A DNA stretch of 64,000 nt from Streptomyces xanthii. Its GTDB lineage: Bacteria; Actinomycetota; Actinomycetes; Streptomycetales; Streptomycetaceae. Each line of letters starts with the position of its first letter. Position 1 is the first letter of the stretch. The position numbers and the translations under genes are program-made. Below the pieces are notes generated by a model. It was not told where the DNA came from. It saw only the letters and a program-made list of their open reading frames with translations, and ran no database searches. The stretch is from contig NZ_CP061281.1 in assembly GCF_014621695.1 (NCBI RefSeq), positions 1,054,001 to 1,118,000 of the forward strand. Reading direction: 5' to 3'. Shown here piece by piece: positions 35,569-44,061 of this stretch.

Positions 35569-35598
35569 TTGACAGCGCTCTCCGAGGCTCCAGATACT
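35569..35598 (+). promoter_or_regulatory. Sigma-HrdB-type promoter of the acyl-CoA dehydrogenase operon
   Basis: TTGACA at 35569-35574 and GATACT at 35593-35598, 18 bp apart; the start codon is 47 bp further on. Operator copy 2 overlaps the -10, so a bound repressor would block it. Confidence 0.75.
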
Positions 35599-35613
35599 GA
35601 CTCACGATTCAGT
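35596..35613. promoter_or_regulatory. TetR-type operator copy 2 (ACTGA-N8-TCAGT)
   Basis: ACTGACTCACGATTCAGT, overlapping the -10 hexamer. Its sequence matches the complement of the permease/tetR site at 14 of the 18 positions. Confidence 0.85.
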
Positions 35614-35644
35614 AGAGCCGCTTGGCAGTCCCCTTGGAGGCATC

Positions 35645-36802
35645 GTGTCGGAGCTCCCCACCGAACTGGTCCCGCTCAGCCCCGAACAACTCGCCGTGGT
35701 CGATCTCGCCCGGACCTTCGCGACCGAGGAGATCCGCCCGCGCGCGCGTGCCGTGGACGAGGCGGACGTGGAGACGCCCTGGGACCTGTGGCACAAGGCG
35801 GCCAAGGTCGGCATCACCGGCTTCATGCTTCCCGAGGAGTACGGGGGCGGCGGCTTCACGGACGTCTTCACGCAGTGCCTCGTCCAGGAGGAGCTGTGCG
35901 TCGGGGACCTCGGCATCGGCAATCTGCTCTGCTCCAACGGCTTCTTCGCCGACCCGGTACTGGAGCTGGGTTCCGAGGAGCAGAAGCGGACCTGGCTGAC
36001 CCCGCTGGCCGGCCCCGACACCCCCATGACGTCCCTGGCGACGACCGAGCCGGGCTCGGGCTCCGACGCCGCGTCCATCACGACGGCGGCCGCCCGCACG
36101 GAGGGCGGCTATGTGCTGAACGGCCAGAAGGCGTGGATCTCGAACGCCGGCGAGGCCGACTTCTACGTGGTGTTCGCGAAGACCGAGCCGACCCTGCGCT
36201 CGCGCGGGGTGAGCGCCTTCCTGCTGCGCAAGGACACCCCCGGACTCACCTTCGGTGAACCGATGCGCAAGATGGGCCAGCGCGCGATCGTGTGCCGCGA
36301 GGTCTTCCTGACCGACGTCTTCGTCCCGGAGGAGCAGCGGCTCGGCGCGGAGGGCGAGGGCTTCGTCGGCCTGATGCGCACGTTCGACATCTCGCGCACC
36401 GTGCTGGGCGCGGCGGCCACCGGTGTGGCCCGCGCCGCCTACGAGTACGCACGCGACTACGCGCGCACGCGCGTGCAGTTCGGCAAGCCGATCGTCGAGC
36501 ACCAGGCGGTCGCGTTCCGTCTGGCCGACATGCGCACCCGCATCGAGCAGTCGCGCCTGATGACGTGGCGCGCGGCCCGCCGGATCGACGCCGGTCTGGA
36601 CGCCACGGCGGAGGCCGCCATGGCGAAGCTCACCGCGTCGGAGACGGCCGCGTACTGCACCTGGGCGGCCGTGCAGACGCTGGGCGGCTGGGGGTACTCG
36701 CGTGAGTGCCCCGTCGAGCAGTGGATGCGCGACGCCAAGCTGGAGGAGATCGAGGAAGGCACCTCGGACATCATGCGTCTCGTCATCTCGAGGTCGCTGT
36801 GA
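35645..36802 (+). CDS. Acyl-CoA dehydrogenase
   Basis: 385 residues, GTG start with TTGGAGG 5 bases before. Standard three-part ACAD: helical N-domain (FATEEIRPRARAVDEADVE), central beta domain (SLATTEPGSGSDAASI, LNGQKAWISNAGEADFYVVFAK in parts), C-terminal helices (RTRVQFGKPIVEHQAVAFRLADM in parts). A Glu in LEEIEEGTSDIM occupies the usual catalytic-base region. FAD enzyme making an alpha,beta double bond in an acyl-CoA thioester; short or branched chain from such length. First gene of a four-gene run with 4-bp overlaps, headed by the operator-controlled promoter. Confidence 0.95.
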   Translation: MSELPTELVPLSPEQLAVVDLARTFATEEIRPRARAVDEADVETPWDLWHKAAKVGITGFMLPEEYGGGGFTDVFTQCLVQEELCVGDLGIGNLLCSNGFFADPVLELGSEEQKRTWLTPLAGPDTPMTSLATTEPGSGSDAASITTAAARTEGGYVLNGQKAWISNAGEADFYVVFAKTEPTLRSRGVSAFLLRKDTPGLTFGEPMRKMGQRAIVCREVFLTDVFVPEEQRLGAEGEGFVGLMRTFDISRTVLGAAATGVARAAYEYARDYARTRVQFGKPIVEHQAVAFRLADMRTRIEQSRLMTWRAARRIDAGLDATAEAAMAKLTASETAAYCTWAAVQTLGGWGYSRECPVEQWMRDAKLEEIEEGTSDIMRLVISRSL

Positions 36803-38415
36803 CCGCCGGGCCGGAGCATCTCACGGGCGGCGAGGCGGTCGTCCGCGCCCTCGCCGCGCACGGGGTCACGCACGCCTTCGGTATCCCGGGCACCCACAAC
36901 CTGGAGATCTACCGGCACCTGACGGCTCACGGGATCGCCCACGTCGCCCCGCGTCACGAACAGGGCGCGGGCTACGCGGCGGACGCCTACGCGCGCGTGA
37001 CGGGCACCCCTGGCGTCGCGATCACCACGACGGGGCCCGCGCTGCTCAACATCGCGGCGGCCGTCGGCCAGGCGTACTCGGACAGTGTGCCGCTGCTGGT
37101 CGTGTCGCCGGGGATGCCGCTGCGGCATCCCAGCCGCGCCACCGGTCTGCTGCACGAGATGCGCAGCCAGACCGACGCACTGCGCGGGGTCGCCGCGTTC
37201 AGCCACCGCGTGACGTCGGTGGCCGAGATCGGGGCGGCGGTGGCGCGGGCGTTCACGGTGTTCCGTACGGGCCGGCCGCGCCCCGCGCACATCGAGGTGC
37301 CGCTGGACCTGCTGGGCGCGCCGGCGCCCGCGGGGCCGGCGCTCCTGGCTCCCCCGGCGGCGCCGCCCGCCCCGGACGCGTCCGCGCTCGCGGCGGCCGC
37401 CTCGCTCCTGGCGTCGGCCGAGCGCCCGGCGCTGGTGCTCGGCGGCGGCGCGCGCGGAGCCGCCGACCTGTGCCTGGCCCTCGCGGAGCGGCTCGGCGCT
37501 CCTGTGGCGACGACGGCGAACGGCAAGGCGATCGTCGACGAACGGCATCCGCTCTCGCTCGGTGTCTCGCTGCACAGCCCCGCCGTGCAGAAGTGGCTGG
37601 CGTCCCGCGACGTGGTCCTGGCCGTCGGCACGGAGCTGGCCGAGGCCGACCTGTGGACCGAACTGCCTCCACTGCAAGGTGCGTTGCTCCGGGTCGACGT
37701 CGACCCGGAGCAGATGTACGGCGACCATCCGGCGGACGTCCCCCTGGTGGGCGACGCGGAGGTGGCCCTGAGCGGTCTGCTGGACGCGCTCGAAGGCTCC
37801 GCACGGCGCACCCCGGTCGAGGAGCAGTCGGCCGACGCGCCGGCCGCCCTGCGCACGGCCCGCGACGACGAGACACGCACGCGTGACGCGCTGTGGCGCC
37901 CCTACCTGGACGCGATCGGCACCGTCCTCGCCCCGGACGCGATCGTGACCTCCGACAGCGCCCAGTGCTGCTACTACGGGGCACTGCCGCACCTGCGCCT
38001 TGGCCCGCGGGCCCGCTATCTCCACCCGACGGGGTTCGGCACCCTCGGCTACGCCCTGCCGGCCGCGATCGGCGCCAAGACCGCCCGTCCGGAGCGCCAG
38101 GTCGTGGCCCTCAGCGGCGACGGCGGCCTCCAGTTCAGCGTCCAGGAGCTCGCCACGGCGGCCCAGTCGGGGCTGCCGCTCCCCGTCGTCGTGTTCGACA
38201 ACGCGGGTTACGGCGAGATCCGCGACGAGATGAACGCCCGCGGCGACGCCGCGCTCGCCGTCGACCACGCGCGCGTGGACCTGCCCGCGCTCGCCCGCGC
38301 CTACGGAGGCCACGGCGCCACGGCCCGCTCTCCCGAAGAGCTGGCCCGCCTCCTGGAACACGCCATGACCGTGCCGGGCCCCACCCTCATCACCGTCCCC
38401 GAGGAGACCGCATGA
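36799..38415 (+). CDS. Thiamine-diphosphate 2-oxo acid decarboxylase, AruI-like
   Basis: 538 residues; GTG shares bases with the preceding TGA. Three TPP-enzyme domains: Pyr domain with the conserved Glu in RHEQGAGYAADAYARVTG, middle domain (ERPALVLGGGARGAADL), and PP domain with the cofactor motif SGDGGLQFSVQELATAAQ...FDNAGYGEIRDEM. From memory it most resembles AruI, 5-guanidino-2-oxopentanoate decarboxylase of the arginine transaminase route (same GIPGTHNLEIYRHL, QAYSDSVPLLVVS, HPTGFGTLGYALPA landmarks). It may decarboxylate a 2-oxo acid made by the dehydrogenase encoded next. Acetolactate synthase or benzoylformate decarboxylase are less likely. Confidence 0.88.
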   Translation: MTAGPEHLTGGEAVVRALAAHGVTHAFGIPGTHNLEIYRHLTAHGIAHVAPRHEQGAGYAADAYARVTGTPGVAITTTGPALLNIAAAVGQAYSDSVPLLVVSPGMPLRHPSRATGLLHEMRSQTDALRGVAAFSHRVTSVAEIGAAVARAFTVFRTGRPRPAHIEVPLDLLGAPAPAGPALLAPPAAPPAPDASALAAAASLLASAERPALVLGGGARGAADLCLALAERLGAPVATTANGKAIVDERHPLSLGVSLHSPAVQKWLASRDVVLAVGTELAEADLWTELPPLQGALLRVDVDPEQMYGDHPADVPLVGDAEVALSGLLDALEGSARRTPVEEQSADAPAALRTARDDETRTRDALWRPYLDAIGTVLAPDAIVTSDSAQCCYYGALPHLRLGPRARYLHPTGFGTLGYALPAAIGAKTARPERQVVALSGDGGLQFSVQELATAAQSGLPLPVVVFDNAGYGEIRDEMNARGDAALAVDHARVDLPALARAYGGHGATARSPEELARLLEHAMTVPGPTLITVPEETA

Positions 38416-39599
38416 CCACGCCCACGCCCCCGCTGGTCCAGCTGACCTGGACCGACCACGTCACGGGCCGCACCGGCCACCTGGTCGTGGACCGCCTGGT
38501 CCGCGGTGTCTCCAGCGGTGGCCTGCGCATGCGCGCGGGCTGCACCCTGGAGGAGGTCGCGGGCCTCGCGCGCGGCATGACGATGAAGGAGGCCCTGCAC
38601 TACAACCCGCAGGGCCGCTACATCCCGCTCGGCGGCGCCAAGGGCGGCATCGACTGCGACCCGCGGGACCCGGAGGCGTACGGCGTCCTGGTGCGCTACC
38701 TGCGGGCGATGCGCCCGTACGTCGAGTCGTTCTGGACGACCGGCGAGGACCTCGGCCTGACGCAGGACCTCGTGGACCGGGCGGCGGAGGAGGCGGGGCT
38801 CGTCTCGTCGATCCAGGCCGTGTACCCGCTGCTCGACGACGAGGCGAGCGCCCGCGCGCGGCTCGCCGACGCGTTCGCCGTCGAGGTCGACGGCATCGGC
38901 CTGGACGAGCTGGTGGGCGGCTGCGGCGTCGCCGAGTCCGTGCTGGTGGCCCTCGACCGGGCCGAGGTGCCGTACGCGGGCACCCGGGTCTCGTTGCAGG
39001 GCTTCGGCACGATGGGCGGCGCCACGGCCCGTTTCCTGGCCCGGGCGGGGCTGCTGGTCGTCGCCGTCGCGGACCTCAAGGGCACGATCGTCAACGAGGC
39101 GGGGCTCGACGTCGAGGCGCTGCTCGCCGCGCGGGACGCGTACGGCACCGTGGACCGGGCGGCGCTGCGCCACGAGGACCGTGAACTGCCGGGCGACGCC
39201 TGGCTGTCGGCCGACGCCGACGTGCTGGTGCCGGCCGCCGTGTCGTACGCGGTCGACGCCGGGAACCAGGAGCGGGTGACCGCGCGTTGGATCGTCGAGG
39301 CGGCCAACATGCCGGTGCTCGCCGACGCCGAGGAGCTGCTGGCGCGGCGCGGCATCACCGTGCTGCCGGACGTGGTGGTCAACTCGGGGACGAACGCCTG
39401 GTGGTGGTGGACGCTGTTCGGTGACATCGGCGCGGACGCCGACGAGGCCTTCGCGCACATCCGGCGCTCCATGCGGGCGCTGATCGACCAGATGCTGTCC
39501 CGCGCGGAGGCCGACGGCACGACGCCGCGCGCCGCCGCGCACGCCATCGTCGCCGACCGGCTGCCCGTCATCGCGGAGCGGTTCGGGTGGTACAGGTGA
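38412..39599 (+). CDS. Glu/Leu/Phe/Val dehydrogenase family protein
   Basis: 395 residues; ATGA overlap with the decarboxylase gene. Amino-acid dehydrogenase pattern: RGVSSGGLRMRAGCTLEEVAGLARGMTMKEAL in parts, catalytic lysine in PLGGAKGGIDCD, TGEDLGLTQDLV, NAD-binding turn LQGFGTMGGATARFL and VVNSGTNAWWW. The family reversibly deaminates L-amino acids to 2-oxo acids and ammonia. The C-terminal GTNAWWWWTLFGD reads unlike classical glutamate or valine dehydrogenases, so substrate is open. It would feed the AruI-like decarboxylase. Confidence 0.93.
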   Translation: MTTPTPPLVQLTWTDHVTGRTGHLVVDRLVRGVSSGGLRMRAGCTLEEVAGLARGMTMKEALHYNPQGRYIPLGGAKGGIDCDPRDPEAYGVLVRYLRAMRPYVESFWTTGEDLGLTQDLVDRAAEEAGLVSSIQAVYPLLDDEASARARLADAFAVEVDGIGLDELVGGCGVAESVLVALDRAEVPYAGTRVSLQGFGTMGGATARFLARAGLLVVAVADLKGTIVNEAGLDVEALLAARDAYGTVDRAALRHEDRELPGDAWLSADADVLVPAAVSYAVDAGNQERVTARWIVEAANMPVLADAEELLARRGITVLPDVVVNSGTNAWWWWTLFGDIGADADEAFAHIRRSMRALIDQMLSRAEADGTTPRAAAHAIVADRLPVIAERFGWYR

Positions 39600-41695
39600 C
39601 CGGCCCGGCGCCGGTGAACCTGGACGCGCTGTACGACCCGGCCTCGGTCGCGGTCGTCGGCGCGTCCGACAACCCGGAGAAGTGGGGCTACTGGCTCGCC
39701 TCCGGGGCGCTGAGCGGCCGTGACCGGCGCGCCGTCCATCTGGTCAACCGCAGGGGCGGCCAGTTGGAGGGCGCCCGGTTCCTGCCCGATCTGGCGGCGC
39801 TGCCGGCGCCGCCCGAGCACGTGGTCGTGGCGGTGCCGCCGCCGCACGTGCGCTCGGTCGTCGCCGAGGGGCTCGCGGCCGGGGCACGGTGCTTCACCGT
39901 CATCACGTCGGGCGGTGCGGGCGCCGCCGAGGAGCGGGCCCTCGCCGAGCTGATCACGTCGAACGGCGCCCGGTTGCTCGGCCCCAACTGCATGGGCGTC
40001 GTCGACACGACCAGCCGGCTGCGGCTGAGCTGGGGCGACTTCCCTTCGGGCGGGCTCGGTCTGGTGTCGCAGAGCGGGAACCTGGCCCTGGAGATCGGCC
40101 GGCATCTCGCCCGCGCGGGCCAGGGGTTCTCCCGCTTCGTGTCGCTGGGCAACCAGCGGGACATCGACGCCACAGACGCCCTGGAGTCCCTGATCGAGCA
40201 CGCGCCCACGCGCGCGATCGCCGCGTACGTGGAGGACTTCCGGGACGGCCGGCGGCTCTCGCGCGTGCTCGCCGCCGCGCACGAGGCCGGAAAGCCCGTG
40301 CTGCTCCTCACCGTGGGGCGCAGTGCGGCGTCCGGGCGTGCGGCGGCCTCGCACACCGGCGCCCTCGTCAGCCCGTACGCGACCGTCGCCTCCGTCTGCC
40401 GGCAAGCCGGTGCCCTGCTGCTTTCCTCGGCGGGCGAACTCGTCGATACGGCCGTATATCTGATGGCTCGTGACCTGCGCGCGGGCTGGGCGGCTGCGCG
40501 CCCGGTTCCGCCGCGCCGGGTGGCGGTCGTCGGCGACAGCGGCGGCCAAGGAGCCCTGGCCGCCGACGCGTTCGCCGCGGGAGGGCTGGAGGTGCCGACC
40601 CTGTCCGAGGAGACGGTCGCGGCCCTGGACGACGCGCTGCCGCCCGGCGCGGGCCGCGACAATCCGGTCGATCTGGCCGGTGCGGGCGAAGCCGATCTGG
40701 GCAACTACGCGCGCGTGGCGGACGCCCTGCTGCGCGGGGGCGACGCCGACGCGGTCGTCCTGACCGGCTACTTCGGTGACTACGCGTCGGCCAACCCGGC
40801 GCAGGCCGCGCGCGAGTGCGAGGTCGCCCACGCCCTGGCCGACGCGGCGGCCTCGGCGGGCCGCGACCTGGTCGTCCACACGATGGCCCGGGACACGGCG
40901 GCCCTCGCCGTGCTGCGCGAGCGCGGCGTTCCCGTCTACGAGCGCGTCGAGCAGGCCGTGACAGCCCTGTCCGGCGCGGCCCTGCTGGCCTCGTGCAACC
41001 CCGTCGCGCCCCAGGACACACCGGCGACCTGGTCCGCGTACCCCCTCGACGACGGCGGCTACGAGCACGTACGGGAGTTGCTCGCCTCCTACGGGGTGTC
41101 GTTCCCGGTCGCCTCCTTCGTGGAGGACGCCGACGCGGCCGTGCGCGCGGCGGAGGGCACGGGCTATCCGCTGGTCCTCAAGGCGATGGGGCTCGCGCAC
41201 AAGACGGAGGCGGGCGGGGTGGCCCTGGGCCTCGCCGACGAGGCCGCGCTGCGGGCCGCGTTCGCACGGATGCGGGAGGCGACGGGCGCGGCGCGGTACG
41301 TGGTGGAGGCGATGGCCGCGCCGCCGTACGCGCACGAGCTGATCGTCGGGGTGCGGAGGGACGCGGCGTTCGGCCCGGTCGTCGTGGTCGGCGCCGGCGG
41401 TGTCACCGCCGAACTCGACGCCGACACGGCCTCGGCCCTCGCCCCGCTCACGCCCGCACGCGCGCGTGAGCTGCTGCTCGGGCTGCGGCGCGCGCCGCTG
41501 CTGACCGGGTGGCGGGGTGCGCCCGGCGTCCATCTGGAGGCGGCAGCGGCGGCGGTGTGCGCCGTGGCACAGGCGGCGGCCGACCACCCGGAGCTGGCCG
41601 AACTGGAGGTCAACCCGCTCCTGGTGCACCCGGGCGGCGCGCTGGCCCTGGACGCGCACGCCGTCCTGGACGTGGGGGGCATTCCGATGCGGTGA
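39596..41695 (+). CDS. ADP-forming acyl-CoA ligase (acetate-CoA ligase type, fused subunits)
   Basis: 699 residues from a GTG overlapping the previous TGA (a GTG nine bases earlier is possible). CoA-binding domain first (DPASVAVVGASDNPEKWGY), then the succinyl-CoA-synthetase-like middle with NCMGVVDT, SQSGNLALEIGRHLARAGQG and the phospho-His region AAASHTGALVSPY. An ATP-grasp domain comes last (YPLVLKAMGLAHKTEAGGVALGL in parts, EVNPLLVHPGG). Interconverts acyl-CoA + ADP + Pi with acid + CoA + ATP, so it could activate a product acid or harvest ATP from it. Last gene of the operon, followed by a strong terminator. Confidence 0.92.
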   Translation: MTGPAPVNLDALYDPASVAVVGASDNPEKWGYWLASGALSGRDRRAVHLVNRRGGQLEGARFLPDLAALPAPPEHVVVAVPPPHVRSVVAEGLAAGARCFTVITSGGAGAAEERALAELITSNGARLLGPNCMGVVDTTSRLRLSWGDFPSGGLGLVSQSGNLALEIGRHLARAGQGFSRFVSLGNQRDIDATDALESLIEHAPTRAIAAYVEDFRDGRRLSRVLAAAHEAGKPVLLLTVGRSAASGRAAASHTGALVSPYATVASVCRQAGALLLSSAGELVDTAVYLMARDLRAGWAAARPVPPRRVAVVGDSGGQGALAADAFAAGGLEVPTLSEETVAALDDALPPGAGRDNPVDLAGAGEADLGNYARVADALLRGGDADAVVLTGYFGDYASANPAQAARECEVAHALADAAASAGRDLVVHTMARDTAALAVLRERGVPVYERVEQAVTALSGAALLASCNPVAPQDTPATWSAYPLDDGGYEHVRELLASYGVSFPVASFVEDADAAVRAAEGTGYPLVLKAMGLAHKTEAGGVALGLADEAALRAAFARMREATGAARYVVEAMAAPPYAHELIVGVRRDAAFGPVVVVGAGGVTAELDADTASALAPLTPARARELLLGLRRAPLLTGWRGAPGVHLEAAAAAVCAVAQAAADHPELAELEVNPLLVHPGGALALDAHAVLDVGGIPMR

Positions 41696-41713
41696 GACGG
41701 ACCGCAGCGCATG

Positions 41714-41750
41714 AAGGGTCCCGGCCCGGCCATGGCCGGGCGGGACCCTT
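41714..41750 (+). terminator. Terminator of the acyl-CoA dehydrogenase operon
   Basis: AAGGGTCCCG...CGGGACCCTT stem with inner GCCCGGCC/GGCCGGGC pairing, 18 bp past the ligase stop. Confidence 0.85.
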
Positions 41751-41842
41751 CCCATGTGTCCCGGCCCGGCCGGCGACCCGCCGCAGACGCCGAGCGTCCT
41801 CCCCGGGTGGCCCGCCGTGCGGCTGGTCACGCCCGCGCGGCG

Positions 41843-42086
41843 GAGCCGCACACCGACACAGCCCCGCGCCCCTTACTGGGTGCGCTCCCTCGCCCGGCCG
41901 CGTCGGCGGCGGATGGCGCACCGCAGGAGGCGAACAGGCCGAGCAACAGACGCTGCTCAGCCTTCATCGGGGGAATGCCACCTGAAGGGTCCGCATTCCA
42001 GGGGCGCGGGGAACTGCGCGGCCGGCCACGACGCAAGCCCCGACCGGCAGCATCCCCACGCGGCGAGCCGCACACCGACACAGCCC
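41843..42086. repeat. Intergenic repeat block
   Basis: AGCCGCACACCGACACAGCC begins at 41843 and again at 42066, both preceded by GGCG-rich sequence. Between them, at 41998-42020, is CCAGGGGCGCGGGGAACTGC and following bases, an element I remember as highly repeated between Streptomyces genes. Function unknown. Confidence 0.65.
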
Positions 42087-42111
42087 GCACCCTGGCGAGA
42101 CGCCCCGTGAC

Positions 42112-42158
42112 GCACCAAGGGATCCCGCCCGGCCGAAGCCGGGCGGGATCCCTGGTGC
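42112..42158 (-). terminator. Terminator of the amino-acid permease gene
   Basis: Very long stem: GCACC(A)AGGGATCCCGCCCGGC, CGAA loop, and the matching arm ending GGTGC. Starts 18 bp past the permease stop. Confidence 0.9.
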
Positions 42159-42175
42159 GCGGACGACCCGTCATG

Positions 42176-43771
42176 TCACTCGCCGGTCAGGACGTCCTCA
42201 CGGTCCGACTCCCCACGGGCCCGCTGCGCCGCCCGCGCCTTGCGGCCCGACGCGTAGAAGAGAAGGCCGATGCCGACGAACAGGAGCAGCGGGAGGACCT
42301 GGCTCAGGGTGTACTCCGCGCGCTGGCCCGCGAAGGACGCGGGCAGCGAGTCGGCCGCGTTGCCGTCCGTGCCGAACCAGCCGACGCCGAAGCCGGGCCA
42401 GATCAGCACGACCACGGTGAAGGCGACGAGGCCGGTGGCCAGCGCGGCGACGATCCAGGTGCCGAGCCGGCCGCCGGGCACGGCGTAGGGCCGGGGCTGG
42501 TTCGGGTACTTGCGGCGCAGCACGACGAGGCTGGGGAAGATGACGACGTACGAGATGAAGGTCGTGCAGATCGTCAGGCCCAGGCCGGCCGCGAAGTACT
42601 TCTCCCCGTTCCCGTCGGTGAGATTCAGGGCGACGACGAACAGGATCGAGGCGAGCACGGCGGACAGGATGTTGACCCGCACCGGCGTGCCGTGCTTCTC
42701 GGAGATGTGGCCGAGCCAGGCCGGCCCCGCGCCGTCCGCGCAGGCCACGGCCTGGGCGCGGTGGGCGCCCATGGCCCAAGTGACTCCGGAGGTCAGCAGG
42801 CCGATGATGAGACCCGCCGCGGCGACCGCGCCGAACACGGAGCCGAGACCGGTGAGGGTGACCGTGCCGTCGGCCGCGATGGAGCCTCCGTAGACGGTGA
42901 AGACGGCCTTGCAGGCGTCGATGAAGCCGCCGAGGCTGCCGATCTCCTTTCCGGGCAGGACGAACAGGATGCCGAGGATCGGGCCGCCGTAGAGGAGCAC
43001 GGCGGCGAGGCCGGAGCGCAGGATCGACAGCGGGATGTCGCGGCGCGGGTTCTTCATCTCCTCGGCGGCGGAGCTGGGCAGTTCGAAGCCGACGTAGTTG
43101 AAGATGAGGACGGGGACGAGCGCGACGAACCCGGCGTACGTGGGGACGAACTCGCCCGCGGGCAGCGTGTGCACGCCGTGCTCCAGGGCGAAGATCACCA
43201 CGGAGACGAGGAAGAAGCCGAGGAGCACGATGCGGGCGACGGCGCCCGCGATGGGCACCCACTTGCCGATGCGGACGGACTGCACGACGGCGAGGGCGCC
43301 GCCCCAGATGAAGATCAGGCCCGCCGCGTACTTCCAGAAGCCGGGCAGCGGGGTGAAGAACTCCTCCCAGGTGGTGAGGGCGATGATGCACAGGCTGCCG
43401 CCCACCCAGACCGGGTTGGAGATCCAGTAGAGGAGCTGGTTGACGCCGGCGACGAGCCGGCCGAAGGCCAGCCGGGTCCAGACGTAGGGGCCGCCCTGCA
43501 CGGGGAACGCCGAGCCGAGTTCGGCGACGAGCAGGCCGTAGGGCAGGAAGAACACGAGGGCGAGGATCGCCATCCAGGTGATGCCCTGGGGGCCCTGGGC
43601 GGCGACGGAGCCGATCGTGTCGAGTCCGACGAGGGTGCAGATGAGGAAGAACAGCACGTCCAGGCGGCGCAGATCCTTGCGCAGCCGGGAACGCTGCTCG
43701 CCCCAGCCCTCGGAGAGGTCGGGGGCGTCCGGGGCGGGCGGGGGCGTGGGGACGGGCGGCGCTTGGGTCAC
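42176..43771 (-). CDS. APC-superfamily amino-acid permease
   Basis: 531 residues, GTG with AGGAG upstream. About 12 membrane helices after a ~40-residue cytosolic N-terminus (RKDLRRLDVLFFLICTLVGLDTIGSVAAQGP in parts). APC landmarks: glycine-rich helix 1 (TLVGLDTIGSVAAQG), PVQGGPYVWTRLAFG, NYVGFELPSSAAEEMKNPRRDIP in parts. The family imports amino acids or amines with protons or by exchange. Divergent from the TetR gene with one operator between; with the catabolic operon it forms an uptake-plus-breakdown unit. Exact substrate unknown. Confidence 0.93.
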   Translation of the reverse strand: MTQAPPVPTPPPAPDAPDLSEGWGEQRSRLRKDLRRLDVLFFLICTLVGLDTIGSVAAQGPQGITWMAILALVFFLPYGLLVAELGSAFPVQGGPYVWTRLAFGRLVAGVNQLLYWISNPVWVGGSLCIIALTTWEEFFTPLPGFWKYAAGLIFIWGGALAVVQSVRIGKWVPIAGAVARIVLLGFFLVSVVIFALEHGVHTLPAGEFVPTYAGFVALVPVLIFNYVGFELPSSAAEEMKNPRRDIPLSILRSGLAAVLLYGGPILGILFVLPGKEIGSLGGFIDACKAVFTVYGGSIAADGTVTLTGLGSVFGAVAAAGLIIGLLTSGVTWAMGAHRAQAVACADGAGPAWLGHISEKHGTPVRVNILSAVLASILFVVALNLTDGNGEKYFAAGLGLTICTTFISYVVIFPSLVVLRRKYPNQPRPYAVPGGRLGTWIVAALATGLVAFTVVVLIWPGFGVGWFGTDGNAADSLPASFAGQRAEYTLSQVLPLLLFVGIGLLFYASGRKARAAQRARGESDREDVLTGE

Positions 43772-43865
43772 TGAGGGCTCCTGGCGACGACAGGACTGCT
43801 CGGTCGGGGACGGGCGGTGCGGGCGGCCGGGGAGACCGCGGGTGCTTCTCGTGGACCGGCTATTG

Positions 43866-43883
43866 ACTGAATGGCCAGTCAGT
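43866..43883. promoter_or_regulatory. TetR-type operator copy 3 (ACTGA-N8-TCAGT)
   Basis: ACTGAATGGCCAGTCAGT in the 290-bp gap between the permease and tetR. The complement, ACTGACTGGCCATTCAGT, closely matches the site over the -10 of the operon 8 kb away. Confidence 0.85.
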
Positions 43884-44061
43884 AGAGAGCGGGTAGGTGG
43901 ACTGTGGCGCGCGCCACGAGAGGGTGTCAAGAGCCGTGCACGAAGCGGTTGGGGACGCGATCGCGCACGCGGCGCCGGACCCCGGCCCGGAGCCGGTCCC
44001 CGCAGCCGCCCTGACGCGATCCCGGATGCCGCTTCGCCGGGACGGCAACTAGGGTGACCGG

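Larger units (their letters stand above)
41696..42175. other. Non-coding stretch between two convergent units
   Basis: 480 bp with no credible gene. It contains terminators at both ends, a 21-bp direct repeat (41843-41863 and 42066-42086) and a GGGGCGCGGGGAACTGCGCG element. Confidence 0.75.

Noticed and set aside
41711..43774. 687-codon open frame on the plus strand through the convergent gap
   Set aside because: Crosses two strong terminators and repeated elements, then runs antisense to the permease; Glu/Asp/Gly-rich shadow.
43863..43888. TTGACT...TAGAGA as a plus-strand promoter for tetR
   Set aside because: Spacer of 14 bp is too short; the TTGACT belongs to the operator palindrome.
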